Part shown: in pieces, positions 35,039-46,707 of the stretch
Layout: each line of letters opens with the position of its first letter
Position numbering within the stretch: the stretch's first letter is position 1
Assembly: GCF_002865645.1 (NCBI RefSeq)
Contig: NW_020194667.1
Span: forward strand, 620,001-684,000
DNA length: 64,000 nucleotides
Direction: 5' to 3'
Source: Hyaloscypha bicolor E
Lineage: Eukaryota; Ascomycota; Leotiomycetes; Helotiales; Hyaloscyphaceae
Notes under the pieces: model-generated
Databases searched by the model: none
The model's input: only the letters and a program-made list of their open reading frames with translations
What the model was told of the DNA's origin: nothing
Position numbers and translations under genes: made by a program

Positions 35039-36069
35039 GGCTGTAATTTTCTTGGATAGAAATATTCTTTGGCTTTTGGCTTAGAGGGGGATTTTCAGGA
35101 ATTAAGACTGAGGAGTATGTTGGTTCTCTTAGTTAAGGAGTGAGGTTGCGGGGCGCTTAAGTAGAGCAGGCAAAAGAAAATATAGCAACGCACAAGAGCT
35201 AATTCCTACAACGAAGAAATGCATCGTTCCACTTTTCTCGGACCGCTTTCCACAGGTGAATGAGACAAACTGAAGATTTTGGGTTGTAAATGGTTGGCAA
35301 CATGCATGTAGCCAGCCACCTCTTTCAGCTGGGTGTCACATAAACTGAAATCCAACCAATACTTGATCATGCACTCTGTACTTTCCCAGGATCAAGGATA
35401 GTGGGGTCATCTCCCAAGCCATACATGTGTCACCCTTTTCGCTCGAAAGTGGCGTGCCCCGAAAATAAAAAACAAATAGAAGTTACGAGCAGCGAGACCT
35501 TTCACATGCCAGGTGTAGCCGCCCAACCTGAAGCTATGGGACGAAAGACTTTGGAGAAGATGAAATCCAGTCTACTTTATCTTCGATACTTTAGTAGACT
35601 GGATTTCATCTTCGATACTTTAAGTCAATACTATGTACAAAGCGCTCGAATAAGTGGCAATTAAAATAAAAGGGTTACTTCTATTAAGATACAATCTATT
35701 ACGCTATATGATCGCAGCGTATGTTGAAGCCCCTTAAACTTGCTTATAAAAAGAAAATTGGCTATGTATCTCTCTTAGAGGAGGCGATGTAAGTACCTTT
35801 CCGCTTCATCAGCTCCTGACCTCCTGGTCGCTGTTTGGGAAGACAAGCTTAGTGATTATGGTGTGACACGACTTTGGGGGGAAAGGGAAGGGGGGTTTTT
35901 TTAGCCTAAACCACGGAAGAGCTGTCAAAGATCTGAACAAGACTCATGATCAAGTATTAGTTATTCCTGCTAGGAAGAACTGGAAAACGGTGCAGTACAC
36001 TCGCGATTTCTGCACCAGATGATCAGATCCACAAACTCCGATGCTATGATACAAACACGCAGCCAAGCC
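35039..36069. other. 1.0-kb intergenic region
   Basis: It lies between the oxidase promoter and the PRP45 3' end. The notable content is the perfect hairpin at 35556-35613. A frame at 35401-35664 spans the hairpin and is partly made of it, so I do not call it a gene. Confidence 0.5.
35556..35613. repeat. Perfect 21-bp inverted repeat (hairpin)
   Basis: Arms 35556-35576 and 35593-35613 are exact reverse complements (left arm begins GAAGATGAAATCC), with a 16-base loop. The loop sequence CTTCGATACTTT recurs just past the right arm, so the unit looks like an inverted duplication made by template switching. Confidence 0.9.
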
Positions 36070-37902
36070 CTAGTCCTCATCCTCATCCACCCTCGCTCGT
36101 TTTGCTTTCCTGTCGTCGCTCTCCTGCAATCCATACTCGCGCTTATTCGAGGTTTCGCCAACCTTACTCAAGAACTCATCCACGTTGAAAACATCCCCAG
36201 TATCCTTTTCAAACTGCACTGGTCCCTCTCTCGCCTGCACCATCACATTAGCATTGATCACAACTCCACGTAGGGAAGTGCTTACCTCAACATCAGCCGA
36301 GCCCTTAAAAGTCCCCTTTCCAAGCGCCTCGAACCGATTACTCCTCTGAATCTTGCCCATCTCCGCCTCAGCAGCCTCCTCATCGTCACCATCATCCATA
36401 TTCGCACGCGGTCTGTAGATACTGCTGATAGCATCCTGAGCGGCGAACAACGGCTTGTCATAAGCTTGATCCTCGTTGAAACCCGAATCAAAGCCACTTG
36501 TTCGATTGAACAATCTCGAATCGAACATTCCTTCGGAAGACTGGGTAGGCTTCGCCAAACCCAGAGCAACCTTCTCCGAGATATCTCGATTTTGTTCTCG
36601 AGCCATCATTTGCACTCTCCGCTCTGCTCCCATCCGAGATTGGCGCAATTTCCGTTCCTCTTCTCGTCGCTTCTCGGCACGCATCTTTTCTCGCTCTCGA
36701 ACTTCCTCATCATCACTCCCTGATCGTTCAGACTCGGACTCGCTATAGCTGCCAGATCTCGACCTTGACGTTCTTGATGCTCGTCTTCCACCCGCAGCGC
36801 CAGCCCTCTCTTCCCGTGCCTTTTGTGCCAACATTCGGAGATGATCCTCCTTCTGGGCCTTCTCCTTCTCTGCTAACCGTTGTTGCATCAATGCTCTCTG
36901 CTTGACTTCTTCTCGCGCATGTCTATCTGCTGTGAAAAGAGCTTCTGCAAACTGCGCAAACTTGTCGTTGATAGTGACATCTTGTAAGCCTCTCCCATCT
37001 GCTGCCAACCTCTTGTCTAATGGAACGGTGTAACCCTTTGGATTCTTCCAGTTCGACACTGGAGGAGGAATCTTCCACGCCTCCTGGTCCTCGGCAGTCA
37101 ACTTTCGAGGTGGTGAGTGCATAACTGGAGGTGGAGGACTTGGTGGACCTCGAGGAATCTTCTTGTGTTTGAATTTCGGCGGCTCCATGGGATCCTGTTG
37201 CCTCTCCACGATCTTCATAATCCGATCATTCTTCCTTGTATTGTCGCCCATCTGGTTCGCTGGTGTATATCTGACATAGGTGGGGTCTTTCCTGGAGCCA
37301 ACATTGACGTTCTTTGGTTTCTGAGCTGCAACCGCACCGCTGACGAGCTTCGCAAGAGCATCTCTCGTCCTCTCGGTGGAAGCTTTTACTTCCTCCTCGC
37401 TCGGTCGGTCGAGGTCAATGTCCCCCGCATCAGCCCGTTGTCGAAGTGGGATCAGATCCTTGAAAGAAGCGTGAACTATCCTCTGGTCGTTATGGCCTTG
37501 CCTAGCAATAGCATCATATTTGACCTTCCCCTCGGCATCAACCTGAACAGCAAGCGCATTGCTCGAAGACTGGCCCTTCTTTCCCATGTCCAGAGGGTAC
37601 TGCGCGACAGGGATTTCTGGGAAAGCTCCTCCATCTCCAAAGTCCTCCTGTCCCCGCGGTCGCCATCCTGATCGCTTGCCATATGGTGGAGGTCCAGATT
37701 TCTGCCACCCACTATTAGTATTGTCTTCCTCTTGGAGTAGGACAAGTTTGTTGACCTTCAACACGATCTGTGTGTCATCGATGGTGCCGGCTCCAACGAT
37801 TCGAGGACCTCGTTGCTGCGCATGTTGCGGGATCTCTTCCTCCTCGCCGGTATATTTCGGCTTCGGGAGCGCCCTGCTCAACGATGCTGCTATTGAAGTC
37901 AT
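36070..37902 (-). CDS. prp45: Pre-mRNA-processing protein 45 (SNW1/SKIP)
   Basis: This intronless 610-residue protein carries the SNW/SKIP domain: ARQGHNDQRIVHASFKDLIP, RYTPANQM, the signature PPVSNWKNPKGYTVPLDKR at 281-299 and GLQDVTINDKFAQFAEALF. An RS/ER-rich charged region and a variable C-terminus follow. PRP45/SNW1 is a scaffold of the NineTeen-complex-related module in the activated spliceosome and is also a transcription coregulator in animals. The start MTSIAASLSRALPKPKYTGE matches fungal homologues. It is the third splicing-linked gene in the window, not adjacent to the others. Confidence 0.95.
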   Translation of the reverse strand: MTSIAASLSRALPKPKYTGEEEEIPQHAQQRGPRIVGAGTIDDTQIVLKVNKLVLLQEEDNTNSGWQKSGPPPYGKRSGWRPRGQEDFGDGGAFPEIPVAQYPLDMGKKGQSSSNALAVQVDAEGKVKYDAIARQGHNDQRIVHASFKDLIPLRQRADAGDIDLDRPSEEEVKASTERTRDALAKLVSGAVAAQKPKNVNVGSRKDPTYVRYTPANQMGDNTRKNDRIMKIVERQQDPMEPPKFKHKKIPRGPPSPPPPVMHSPPRKLTAEDQEAWKIPPPVSNWKNPKGYTVPLDKRLAADGRGLQDVTINDKFAQFAEALFTADRHAREEVKQRALMQQRLAEKEKAQKEDHLRMLAQKAREERAGAAGGRRASRTSRSRSGSYSESESERSGSDDEEVREREKMRAEKRREEERKLRQSRMGAERRVQMMAREQNRDISEKVALGLAKPTQSSEGMFDSRLFNRTSGFDSGFNEDQAYDKPLFAAQDAISSIYRPRANMDDGDDEEAAEAEMGKIQRSNRFEALGKGTFKGSADVEVSTSLRGVVINANVMVQAREGPVQFEKDTGDVFNVDEFLSKVGETSNKREYGLQESDDRKAKRARVDEDED

Positions 37903-38285
37903 GCTGAAAGTGGGAGTCGAAGTTGGAGGGGGTGTTGAAATAATTTCGAGGTCTTGAACATCGAAAAGTTATCGCGACCTGAATCCTTGTCGAAGAAGCT
38001 AGGCGAGATGGGGCGTGGCGCAATATCAAAAAAGTTGGCAAGATCATGACCTGGAGAAGGGCGAGAAAGGCGAGAAGGGTTCAGGGACATTTAATTGCAA
38101 AATTGAAATATATGAGTCGAGTAGGAACTCGTCTCGTGAACGCATTTGAAGGTAAATTAACAATCTATTCCCTCGCTCATCAGGGGGTGATGTAAAAGTA
38201 CACAGAATTTCGACTCCCCCATGCCAGATTTTCCCAGAATCCCACCAGAACCATAGAACGCAGTGTCTAGCAATTGCCCAGTCAT
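37903..38285. other. Spacer between p24 and PRP45 genes
   Basis: Both flanking genes are transcribed leftward, so this holds the PRP45 promoter and the p24 3' end. I see no gene in it. Confidence 0.5.
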
Positions 38286-39120
38286 TTACACGTATCCCTT
38301 TCTCGCGCCCTAATGGAGACCAATTAGCACTACTCACTCCCTTGGCTCCAGCAGCTACAGAGGGACAACATACCTGGAAGAAGAACCGGACAATGAAGAC
38401 CTGTAGCCCAGCCATGCAAACCATCATTAAGCTCTCCATAACACTGAAGTTGAAAATTCTCCTCTCCGTACTCCTGACTGTGCTGAAGTTCCGGTTTTCT
38501 CTGGTACGGAAGTATTTCTGGTTTCTTGTGATCGTCGAAAGCAGTCCTGAAATCTTGAAAATAGATTCTTCTAATGCGGAGGTCTGCTCAGGGGATGTGC
38601 CTTGCTTGGAAGGTATCGAGGCTCGTTGTTCGTTCTCGACCTGGTTTCCGGGAGGGTCAGCAACTTGTGGTTCATGGAATGGAGGCCCAGGAGGTCAGAC
38701 GAGGGACGGTGGGGTTTCGTACAGCGATTTCGAAATCGACAAACTTCTCTGCGAATGTGCTCATCTCGTTATTGAAACAGAATCTGTATTCTCCAGTCTC
38801 GCCCGCTGTGAAGACGAAGTCCCCCTGTCGCTCCTTTTTCCCATCCATAATGATCTTGTCCGCAGGTCCCACAACCTCGTAATCGACATCGAAGGAACCT
38901 CCTGCTTGGACCTATAGAACAATTAATCAGCGCCATGTCCAATTCCCAAGACGGAGTATCTGCTTACGGCGAAGTAGAATGCAATCTTTGCTCCCTTATT
39001 CTCGACATTGGTGAAGAAACATGCCTTCTCATTGGCAGTAAGCTTGTATGTGAGGGCAGTCGCAGACACGAGCGGAGAGAGGCAAGCCAACAGGCTGCAC
39101 GAAAGTAATGAGACCTTCAT
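38286..39120 (-). CDS. p24/GOLD-domain cargo receptor (Erp/Emp24 family)
   Basis: Four exons (39120-38968, 38911-38723, 38640-38374, 38309-38286) join in phase to 210 residues. A signal peptide (MKVSLLSCSLLACLSPLVSA) precedes the GOLD domain with YKLTANEKACFFTNVENKG, FYFAVQAGGSFDVDYEVVGP, GDFVFTAGETGEYRFCFNN and FVDFEIAVENE. A heptad region (ALEESIFKISGLLSTITRNQ, KYFRTRENRNFST) leads to one transmembrane span (VMESLMMVCMAGLQVFIVRF) and a short cytosolic tail FFFQGARKGYV with the FF motif for COPII sorting. The last exon encodes only seven residues and the stop. p24 proteins cycle between ER and Golgi as cargo receptors; this one looks closest to Erp-type members. Confidence 0.92.
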
Positions 39121-40319
39121 GATGTGTTGTGGTGCTGGAGAAGCAATTGCACATGCAGATTATGTGGCCGTTCGCGAAACGAAATGTCGAAGTCGCGATT
39201 TCCCGACCGAAGCGGCTTAGTTTTTGCAGGGATCTGAGCACTCGGCCTCGACTCAGGGGTCATGTCAACTCTTCTCATTCGAGAAAATAGGAAATCAGGA
39301 GTCTTTCCATTTCCACAGTCCATCCCAAGTACCGAAATGTCTCCGTTCACTTATCTTTATCCCCTTTTGAATCTATAAATTTTCTACGGTTCAACCAGTA
39401 ATTTTCAATCAAGTCATTGCGTCGGCAATGCAACTTTGTTGAAACTGGTACGCTACCATAGCTAGCTCACCAGTCCTTCCAGCACCAGGTTCAACCACTA
39501 ATTTAGGGTTCTCCACTCTCATTTGTCATGCGTCACTCGCTGAGCTTACCAAGCTTACTAGTATATCGTCATTTTGATTACTTTTGATTTATCAGCTGAT
39601 TGATAATGTATCGGAGAAAGCGGGCTCGGCATCACCGGTATCGCCGAAGGGTAATGGGAATAAATCCCTTACTTTAGACACTTTTCCTCTGTTTTTACAC
39701 TTCACTCTCCTGTATCTAGTCATTCTACAGATTGTCAACCTCCAATATATCGATTTTCCATCAATAAATCGATCACTTTCCAATAAACTTCTCATTGATA
39801 GCTTCACATGTTTATTGTCTGCAAGGCCATGGGGAATGGTGCAATATGTTCTCGTAGCAGATTCCAAACTTCTTGGCTGTAACATTTAAAGGAGCTGAGG
39901 CAAGGCCACATCTCAATCGGACTACAAATGTGGGGAAGCTCAAAAGCGTGAGCGCCTCATTGAATGTTTCTATTATGGACACGCTGATCATACTCCAAGA
40001 CAGTACAATAGAACATATTTCAGGGACTGCATAAAAACCGTTTTCTACATACATGGGTCGCCTCTGGCTTGGGCTGAAGTTGAGAATATCAGATCATCAT
40101 CAGGTGACAAGCCTCATTTGTCCTTCTCATGATCTCTATGGCAATGTTTCTTGAGAGCAAGTCCATATGAAGCCCACTAATGCCTGACGTTTCATTCGCT
40201 ACGTTTCATTCACATCATATCTCTGGGCCGCAGTCGACCCATCCAGTACTCAGACTCCTTGATTTAACCCAGCGCTTCCCACATATTCTCATGCTGTGCT
40301 CTCAAGAAATCAGCAAAAA

Positions 40320-40571
40320 ATGTCAGCCAGCTTACGTCTCTCTTCTCATGTCCTAGCCAGCACTCGTAGATTGGCCTTCACCACGCGTCTGAATCAGTGT
40401 CGAGTGAAATCACGCCTTCAAGCTCGCACATATAGTTCCATCCGAGCCTTCGAAAGCCACAAAATATTCAAACCACCATTTATGAACTTCCCAAGAGGGA
40501 ATCCCCAGTACAGAAGCAACCTCACCGTTGTGTGTGGGGAGGTTGCTTCTGTACTGAGGATCCATACTTGA
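40320..40571 (+). pseudogene. Possible mitochondrial-protein gene fragment
   Basis: An ATG at 40320 in the context AAAAAATGTC opens a frame starting MSASLRLSSHVLASTRRLAF with many Arg and Ser and almost no acidic residues, like a mitochondrial presequence. It continues to KIFKPPFMNFPRGNPQYRSN and then runs straight into the hairpin at 40506-40556 and a stop. An in-frame second piece (40681-40878) might be a further exon, but no good splice pair joins them. I do not recognise the family; it could equally be chance. Confidence 0.25.
40506..40556. repeat. Perfect 18-bp inverted repeat (hairpin)
   Basis: Arms CAGTACAGAAGCAACCTC (40506-40523) and its exact reverse complement (40539-40556) flank a 15-base GT-rich loop. 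The size and geometry resemble the hairpin at 35556-35613, though the sequence is unrelated. Confidence 0.9.
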
Positions 40572-41463
40572 AAATTGGTTGATTTACTGCCCCTATTCTA
40601 GCTACTCCCACCAGTCCTTCACAAATCTCATTGCTTCATTGCTTCCTCGACATTTCCATCTTCCATATGAACTCTAACCTATGTCGTCAAAGTTTTGGGC
40701 AGGAGACAACTTGCCGGTGGACTTTGATTTGATTTATATTAGGCAAGTTGAAAGGCAACAAGAATGGCAAGATGGAAAACTGGTCGACCCAGGCGGGGAG
40801 TTCCAAGGTCTATATTTCTCCAATATCTCACTTGGAGGCATCAAGGTTCCGCAGCCTCTTCAGCCGCAAGCGCCATAATTCGAACTCCTTTTGTCCGATT
40901 TACCTATATACTATTTGTATTTGCCGAATTATTATGCATTAAACCCTAGATTTATCGAACTGGAGGATCCAGCAATCCATCTTCTCGCTTAAGTTTCGCC
41001 TTACTTTTATATATACACTTCAGACAATACAAGAGACTCGTTCTTGAGAATTGATCGTGGTTTTTCGATACCTAAAGGGATAGTTCTTGCTTTATATTGT
41101 GGTTTGATTTAATCGGGTTTAGTAATGAGAGGCCTGTGGTTGCATTTTCGAAGTGTTTCTGCATCACTGGAGTGGAACGAGTTTAAATGGAGCAGCTACA
41201 CGAGACAACAAATCAATCAAGGTTTCTCAAGAAGCTCACTATCTTGGGCGATTCAAACCAAATAAACTAGAATAAGAGGAAAAGAAATTGGCAATGATTG
41301 GCTCTGAACTTGCCATTTTATCCGCTCGAGCCGGGGTATGCTGCATGGCGGTGGCTGAGCAGCCTTGCGTTTACCTCACCTCAGATAAAGCAGCTTGGTA
41401 TCCTCCAAACCTGACTCCAAGCCTCATTCCATAACACTCTATCCTCCCTTTGTCCTCAGTATC

Positions 41464-43693
41464 ATGGCTAGAAATTTATGCCCCTCTTGCCGTCGATTTG
41501 AAGGGGATCTCCGCCCGGGAGATGGAAAGTCGGAGAGCCGCGAGGTCAGCCTCGCCAGCATCCAGAGTACAGCAGAGAATGGTTGCAGTCTATGTTCTTT
41601 CGTCAAACAGCTACTAGAACAAGATAATACGACGCCGAAGAAGGGTAGTAGTGAGTATGAGAGTGCTATAGTACGTGTGGAGGACCATGGTCTGAGATTC
41701 ACGGGGCAGTGGCAGGGAGCTTTGGTCATTGAGGTTTATCAGCCTCGTAAGTCTTCCCTTCTTATCTCTCGAAATATAGAGGAGGGAATGTAAAGGTCAC
41801 ATTATGTTACTAGGGATGACGTTTTGGAAGTGGATAGTACGCTGCTGCTCGTTCCTAGGACTTTACACCGCCAGTCAGCCAAAGCTTCCGACACCGGCCG
41901 ATGTCCCTGCAGAAGTATCATGTGAGCATGCCACAAGTACAATCAATCGATGGCTTAAAGCTTGCGAAGATCACCCGGAATGTAATTCACACAACTTCTT
42001 TGGTGCCCAGGTCCGACGGAACGAGGTCCTTGGAAGGCATGCAGGTTCGAGCTTGCGGCAACCTTTTGGACTTGTGGTTTCGGCACTCGGCTGCCTATCA
42101 TGCATCCATCAAAAAGTAACAGAATTTTGGGGAGGATCTGAGGAACAGAAGAGCAATCTTGCTCCCATTCTCCCGAAGAGAATGATCCATCTCGGCAAGA
42201 GGGCCGAAACGGCTCATTTGGTGGCAACTCCGCCAAGTTCAACAGTTTCATATGCTGCTTTGAGCTATTGCTGGGGCGAAGACGCAACTTTCATGACAGT
42301 GAAAGGTACACTGGAAGACTTCGAGAAGGACATTCCTATGGACAAACTTCCGCAAACAATAAAGGATGCATTCTGCTTAACAAGGGAATTAGGTTTAGAC
42401 TACATTTGGGTTGATGCAATCTGTATTGTCCAAAAAGATGTATCGGAGTGGGAAGAGGAGTCCCAGAAAATGGGACACATCTATTCCAATGCAAAGATCG
42501 TACTTGCGGCAACAAGATCGGGCAATGTCCACGAGGGGATGTTTACAAAAAGGTCCACCGCGCAACTATCAATAGACATTGAAGCACCCGGCAGCTCCAT
42601 GCGAGCACGGAGGAATCTCAATCATGATATCATCGTATCGTGCAGAACCAAATCAGATTACTGGTGGGACAAGCACATCAAGGGAACTTTTCCATTGCTG
42701 TCCCGAGGCTGGGGTTTCCAAGAACCCATGCTCGCGACCCGGATCGTGCACTTCACTCCTACAGAACTCGTCTGGGAGTGCCAAAGGTCTCGTAAGTGCG
42801 AGTGCCACGTTATGGAAAGCAAACTCTACCCAGCCATGAATAACTTGGGCTCTGCATTACGGATTTGTCTCAAGCAGGCAAATGATGATCGCAGTATGAG
42901 ACAGATGTGGCGAGAAATTGTGAACAGTTACTCTGTAAGGAAATTGACGCAGACCGATGACAAATTGCCAGCACTTTCGGGTATTGCTGGCCTGCTCAAG
43001 GATTGTTCGGGAGACACATATTACGCAGGGCTGTGGAGGAGATCACTGCCTTTTGATCTGTTGTGGCGATGCGACCAGTCCGGGCAGCTGCAGGTCAGCA
43101 AGAGAAGGTCACCGTCGTGGTCATGGATTTCAGTCGATTGTGCCGTGAAATGGCCGGTCTGCCAAAACCCAAACGAAGACCAGCCTCTCAAATACATCAG
43201 ATCCACCACATACTTCGAGTGTGGTACGAAAGGTATTGAGGTTTCTAACGTGGCGATTGAACTAGATGGCAAGGATGCATACGGTCGAGTTAGAGCAAGG
43301 AGGATGAATGTGAAAACGCGATTGAGGCCAGTAACAATTCGTCAAGCTTCAGGTGATAGGTGGAGTGAGATTTTCGGCACCGAGTGGGAAGTCCTGGCTT
43401 GCGATTCAGAGCCAGCACCATTTTGGCCTGATATCAGCAAAGAAGGTTTGCAACTCGACCCGTGCCGATGCGGAAAAGACATACCACATATTTTCCATGC
43501 CATGGATGTAATGAAGTCTAGCAATACCACTGGGTCTTGGGAAGAGGCCTTAGTTGTGAGATTCATTGATGGATCGGAACAGCAGTATGAGCGGGTTGGC
43601 GTGGTGGCGAATGTATCACCAAATGTGAGGCCATGGACAACAGCTAAAAGCTGGTTTGATTCTTTCGAGACTCATGAAATTACTCTCGTTTGA
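41464..43693 (+). CDS. HET-domain (heterokaryon incompatibility) protein
   Basis: Exons 41464-41746 and 41814-43693 join in phase to 720 residues, from an ATG in good context (TATCATGG). The N-terminus MARNLCPSCRRFEGD and the later ENGCSLCSF form the Cys-rich lead-in common in this class. The HET domain itself has YAALSYCWGEDATF, LPQTIKDAFCLTRELGLDYI, WVDAICIVQKD, EESQKMGHIYSNAKIVLAAT and, further on, LSRGWGFQEPMLATRIVHF. The C-terminal third (SPSWSWISVD and on) is the usual variable part with no added domain. HET proteins act in allorecognition cell death in known cases, but most of the many paralogues per genome are untested. The frame is intact. Confidence 0.92.
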
Positions 43694-44933
43694 ACTTGCA
43701 GTACTGAATGGGATATCAAAATATAGAATATAAAACAGTCAAATAAACCTTTCATCTAAGTTTTCAGCTTCAGAACAAAATTGCAAAGATCATAATTCGA
43801 GTATTCATTGAAGACATGTAGATCTCAAGGACAATCGGACAATTTGTCGCTCCTTACCATTTCCCCAGAGGGGCTGGAGTATTGAAGTGAAAGAAAACCG
43901 GACCATTTGCGAGACCCTCCCCTTTCTCGCTCCACTTGAAACCAGATCCCTCTTTAGAAGACCGGCAGAATTCAAACCCATTGATTATTATATTCAAGAC
44001 GAAGGTTACTCCACTGCCATTACGACGGCGCATTTATATGGGAAATTGCACTCCTGTGCTAGCTTTTCATCATCATTACCCGCATCGGAATCGCACTAGT
44101 TTCCGTCCCACGTTCCATCCCTTCGCTCCAGCGAGCTTTTCTGAGTACGGAGATCGCGGCATAAAGTATCGGGAATATAGGGTATTTTGACCCTTGGTGC
44201 TCTACAGGGTCTGAATTTAGGGCAAGAGTTCGCTAGCCACTATAAGTCCAGGTAGTCCTCCCTACATCGACGTAAAGAGGCGCTATAAGATATTCGCAAG
44301 GGATAAGTAGATCTTCTAGGATTATAGCGCTGTTAGTAGAGCAACTATTATAGGCCTCCTTAGCAACGACTCCCTTATAAGTAGAGGGAGAAGACCTAAA
44401 AGGGTGTGGCAGCCCTGTCGAAGGCGCATAGGCTACTTTTAGGGGAAGGGCCTGGAAAGATGGGGCCTCATTGCGAGTTTACCACCTTGATCTGTACGCC
44501 ACAGGGCCTTAAAGTCTCCCAATGCCCTGTGTTCCAGAAACTTTATGCAGCGATCTCTGTACCCCAGGCTGCTCCTGGCTCAGGTGATCCAAAGTGGTGA
44601 AACACCAAAACAATGTAAAATGGTGAAGAGGTGCAGTCCAGGTCGCTGAATTTTGGCCCACCGGGAAACGGTCAACCGAGAATTGCATTCACTAGGCAAG
44701 ATGAACGCGAGACGGTAGAATATCGTATCGGAGCAGATAAAAACCTAAAAAAATGGACACGCTATGTATGCTGCGTATCTTAAACACCTACAATGCAATC
44801 CAACACCATTTCCAAATGCCCATTCCCAATGCCGATGTCCAACAATGAGCGCAAATGCACACCGAAAAATGCCCTACAATGCAACCCAAATGCCAAACCC
44901 AACGCCAAACCCAACAATGCTATTAGAAAATTG
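43694..44933. other. Intergenic with transposon-like relic
   Basis: It lies between the convergent ends of the HET and ligase-like genes. A possible RIP-damaged coding relic sits at 44227-44650. From 44793 the sequence is rich in AATGC/CCAAA words (a low-complexity stretch). Confidence 0.5.
44227..44650 (+). repeat. Probable RIP-damaged coding relic
   Basis: One frame reads on from about 44227 to 44650 with only TAG stops: YIDVKRRYKIFARDK, stop, IF, stop, DYSAVSRATIIGLLSND, RGRRPKRVWQP and further. Each stop would be CAG if a single C-to-T change were undone, and TpA is frequent. This suggests an old transposon or repeat mutated by RIP. I cannot name the family. Confidence 0.4.
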
Positions 44934-46707
44934 CTAGATGTTGCATATCCAACATCTGACCCATGGATCGTAGGTCAGCTCCTTCCCTTGCTCCATTTTG
45001 GTGATGCACTCCAACAATCGCCAATCATAAACCCCAACCCATTCTTTCTTCCCTTTTCTCGTTAGTCTCAGAGTGCTGATTCGTCTCAAGAAGTCGACCG
45101 TGGGTTGGGTGCGGTGCGATTCGACAAGAGCGATCTTCCTAAACCTTTTACCAGTCCGGGAGCACCGTTGTTGAAGAGCGCGGTGAGCGAGAGCTCGAAC
45201 AGAAGTTGTGTATCGAGAGGCATGCCAACTGAGCAGTTCTTCGGTAATGTATGGGATCTTGGAGATGCAAGGTCCAAGAATAAATACGCAGGTGCTCAGA
45301 GGGCAGGTATTGGGTGTCCATTTACAGGTGCCACTACTACTTGTGAAGATTGAAGGAACTGGACTGGATCTCATTGGTGACTTCTGAGGACTGATCGTTG
45401 GAATATTCTGGGACACCTGGCCCAATATAGTCCGGGAGGGAGTGGTTGGATGGTTATTGGGTGATGATCGAGCCGCCAGGTGCGAGAAAGGAGCGGAAGT
45501 TGATGGAGAGCAACGGCTATGTCCAACAGTTGGAGTTGGAACCTGCATTGAGGAGGTCGGTGTAGACAAAGCCCGCCGAGACGCAGAAAGGGACCATGTT
45601 GGCGTTGGAGAGGTAGGTTGGAGCGCAGAAGATGTTGCAGGAGGAGCTGGTACTGGGGAAAACGGGGTAGAGATGGTGTGTGGGGGAAGAGATATGGATG
45701 ATGCTGGCGTTGAATAGGCAGGCTGAGAAGAAGCTACAGGAGTAGGCAATGCTTGAATTGTAGCTGCGATTGGTGTAGAGGCCAGAAAAGAGGACTGTGG
45801 GGCTGCCCTTGGTAGCGCTGGGTGACGATGGACAGTTTCATTTGCTCCAACTCCGACAATAATCCTGGTGCCATCTCGTCGTACAGGTAGAGGAGCCGAG
45901 CTGGGGAATTGTATCTTTAACTGAACACAAGTTGGCAGGAAGGAGTGTTGTGGTCCAGGCTCCAGGTTTTCAGGAAACTTAATCGGTGCATAGCTCTTCA
46001 GAATCAGTCGCGTCAGCCATTTGGCTTCTCGAGCCTGCAGCCTCTGGTACAGATTGACTAGTAACTCAATCCCATCGGGGTGCTTCCAACTGCTGGCTAA
46101 TGACTGCACGGCCGGTGAAGAGCGCTGGTCGAAAGCAGCGATTTGAAGCAAAGACTGGTCAATTTCTTCGACCATCACGGCATTTGCTTGACCTGGGGTT
46201 GCCATCTTGAGATTGTAAGCGATTGTTTTAGTTAGAATGGTAGGGATCATCCGCGAGGAAGGGTGAGAAGCTCGGTGGTCACCAAAAGTGCCAGGATCAC
46301 CCTGACGCGGTGAAAATATCAAGGGAAGCACAACTTACGTTCTCCATGTTTTCCATGGCGCGTTTTACACACGCGCCAAGATCTCCTCTCACCGGGTCAG
46401 TTCTCCATTGCTGAAGGGCAAGATAGTGTTGCCTCGGGAGGCTCAAAGCACGTGCAATGACCAATTCGAGACTCCCTGGATCCAAGCCATACACTCTGTC
46501 GATCTGCTTCTCGGGCTGTAACATCGACATCACAGCCTCGCTATCCGTACTGAATGCATTGAGTCGGTCCCGATGCAGCCTGAGCCATCTGATGACCTTG
46601 TCTTTGGTGTAGTTCGCCAGGTCTTTGGGAAGCATGGGGTATCTGGAGACATGAGGCCGCTCCAGATCGTTGAGAAGATCACAGAGGTAGACAAAAGGAA
46701 AAGGCAT
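44934..46707 (-). CDS. DNA-ligase-like protein lacking the catalytic core
   Basis: Exons 46707-46339 and 46205-44934 join in phase to 546 residues. The start MPFPFVYLCDLLNDLERP, then KVIRWLRLHRDRLNAFSTD, EKQIDRVYGLDPGSLELVIA, and after the intron SLLQIAAF and REAKWLTRLILKSY match the N-terminal DNA-binding region of fungal ATP-dependent DNA-ligase-like proteins (Lig4-related). The C-terminus (CPLSTCVFILGPCISKIPYI, TGKRFRKIALVES, EWVGVYDWRLLECI) matches the end of the same family as I know it. Between them, where the nucleotidyltransferase domain with its K-x-D-G lysine should be, is a Ser/Pro/Thr-rich stretch of about 200 residues. It therefore should not form ligase-adenylate. An in-frame extension to an ATG at 46902 exists but is less likely. 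Confidence 0.65.

Larger units (their letters stand above)
39121..41463. other. 2.3-kb region with no firm gene
   Basis: It separates the p24 promoter from the HET gene. It holds a small possible gene fragment at 40320-40571, a perfect hairpin at 40506-40556 and otherwise short overlapping frames without domains. Confidence 0.45.

Noticed and set aside
38342..38917. 191-codon plus-strand frame
   Set aside because: It is the shadow of the p24 gene, whose four exons, phases and domains on the minus strand are clear.
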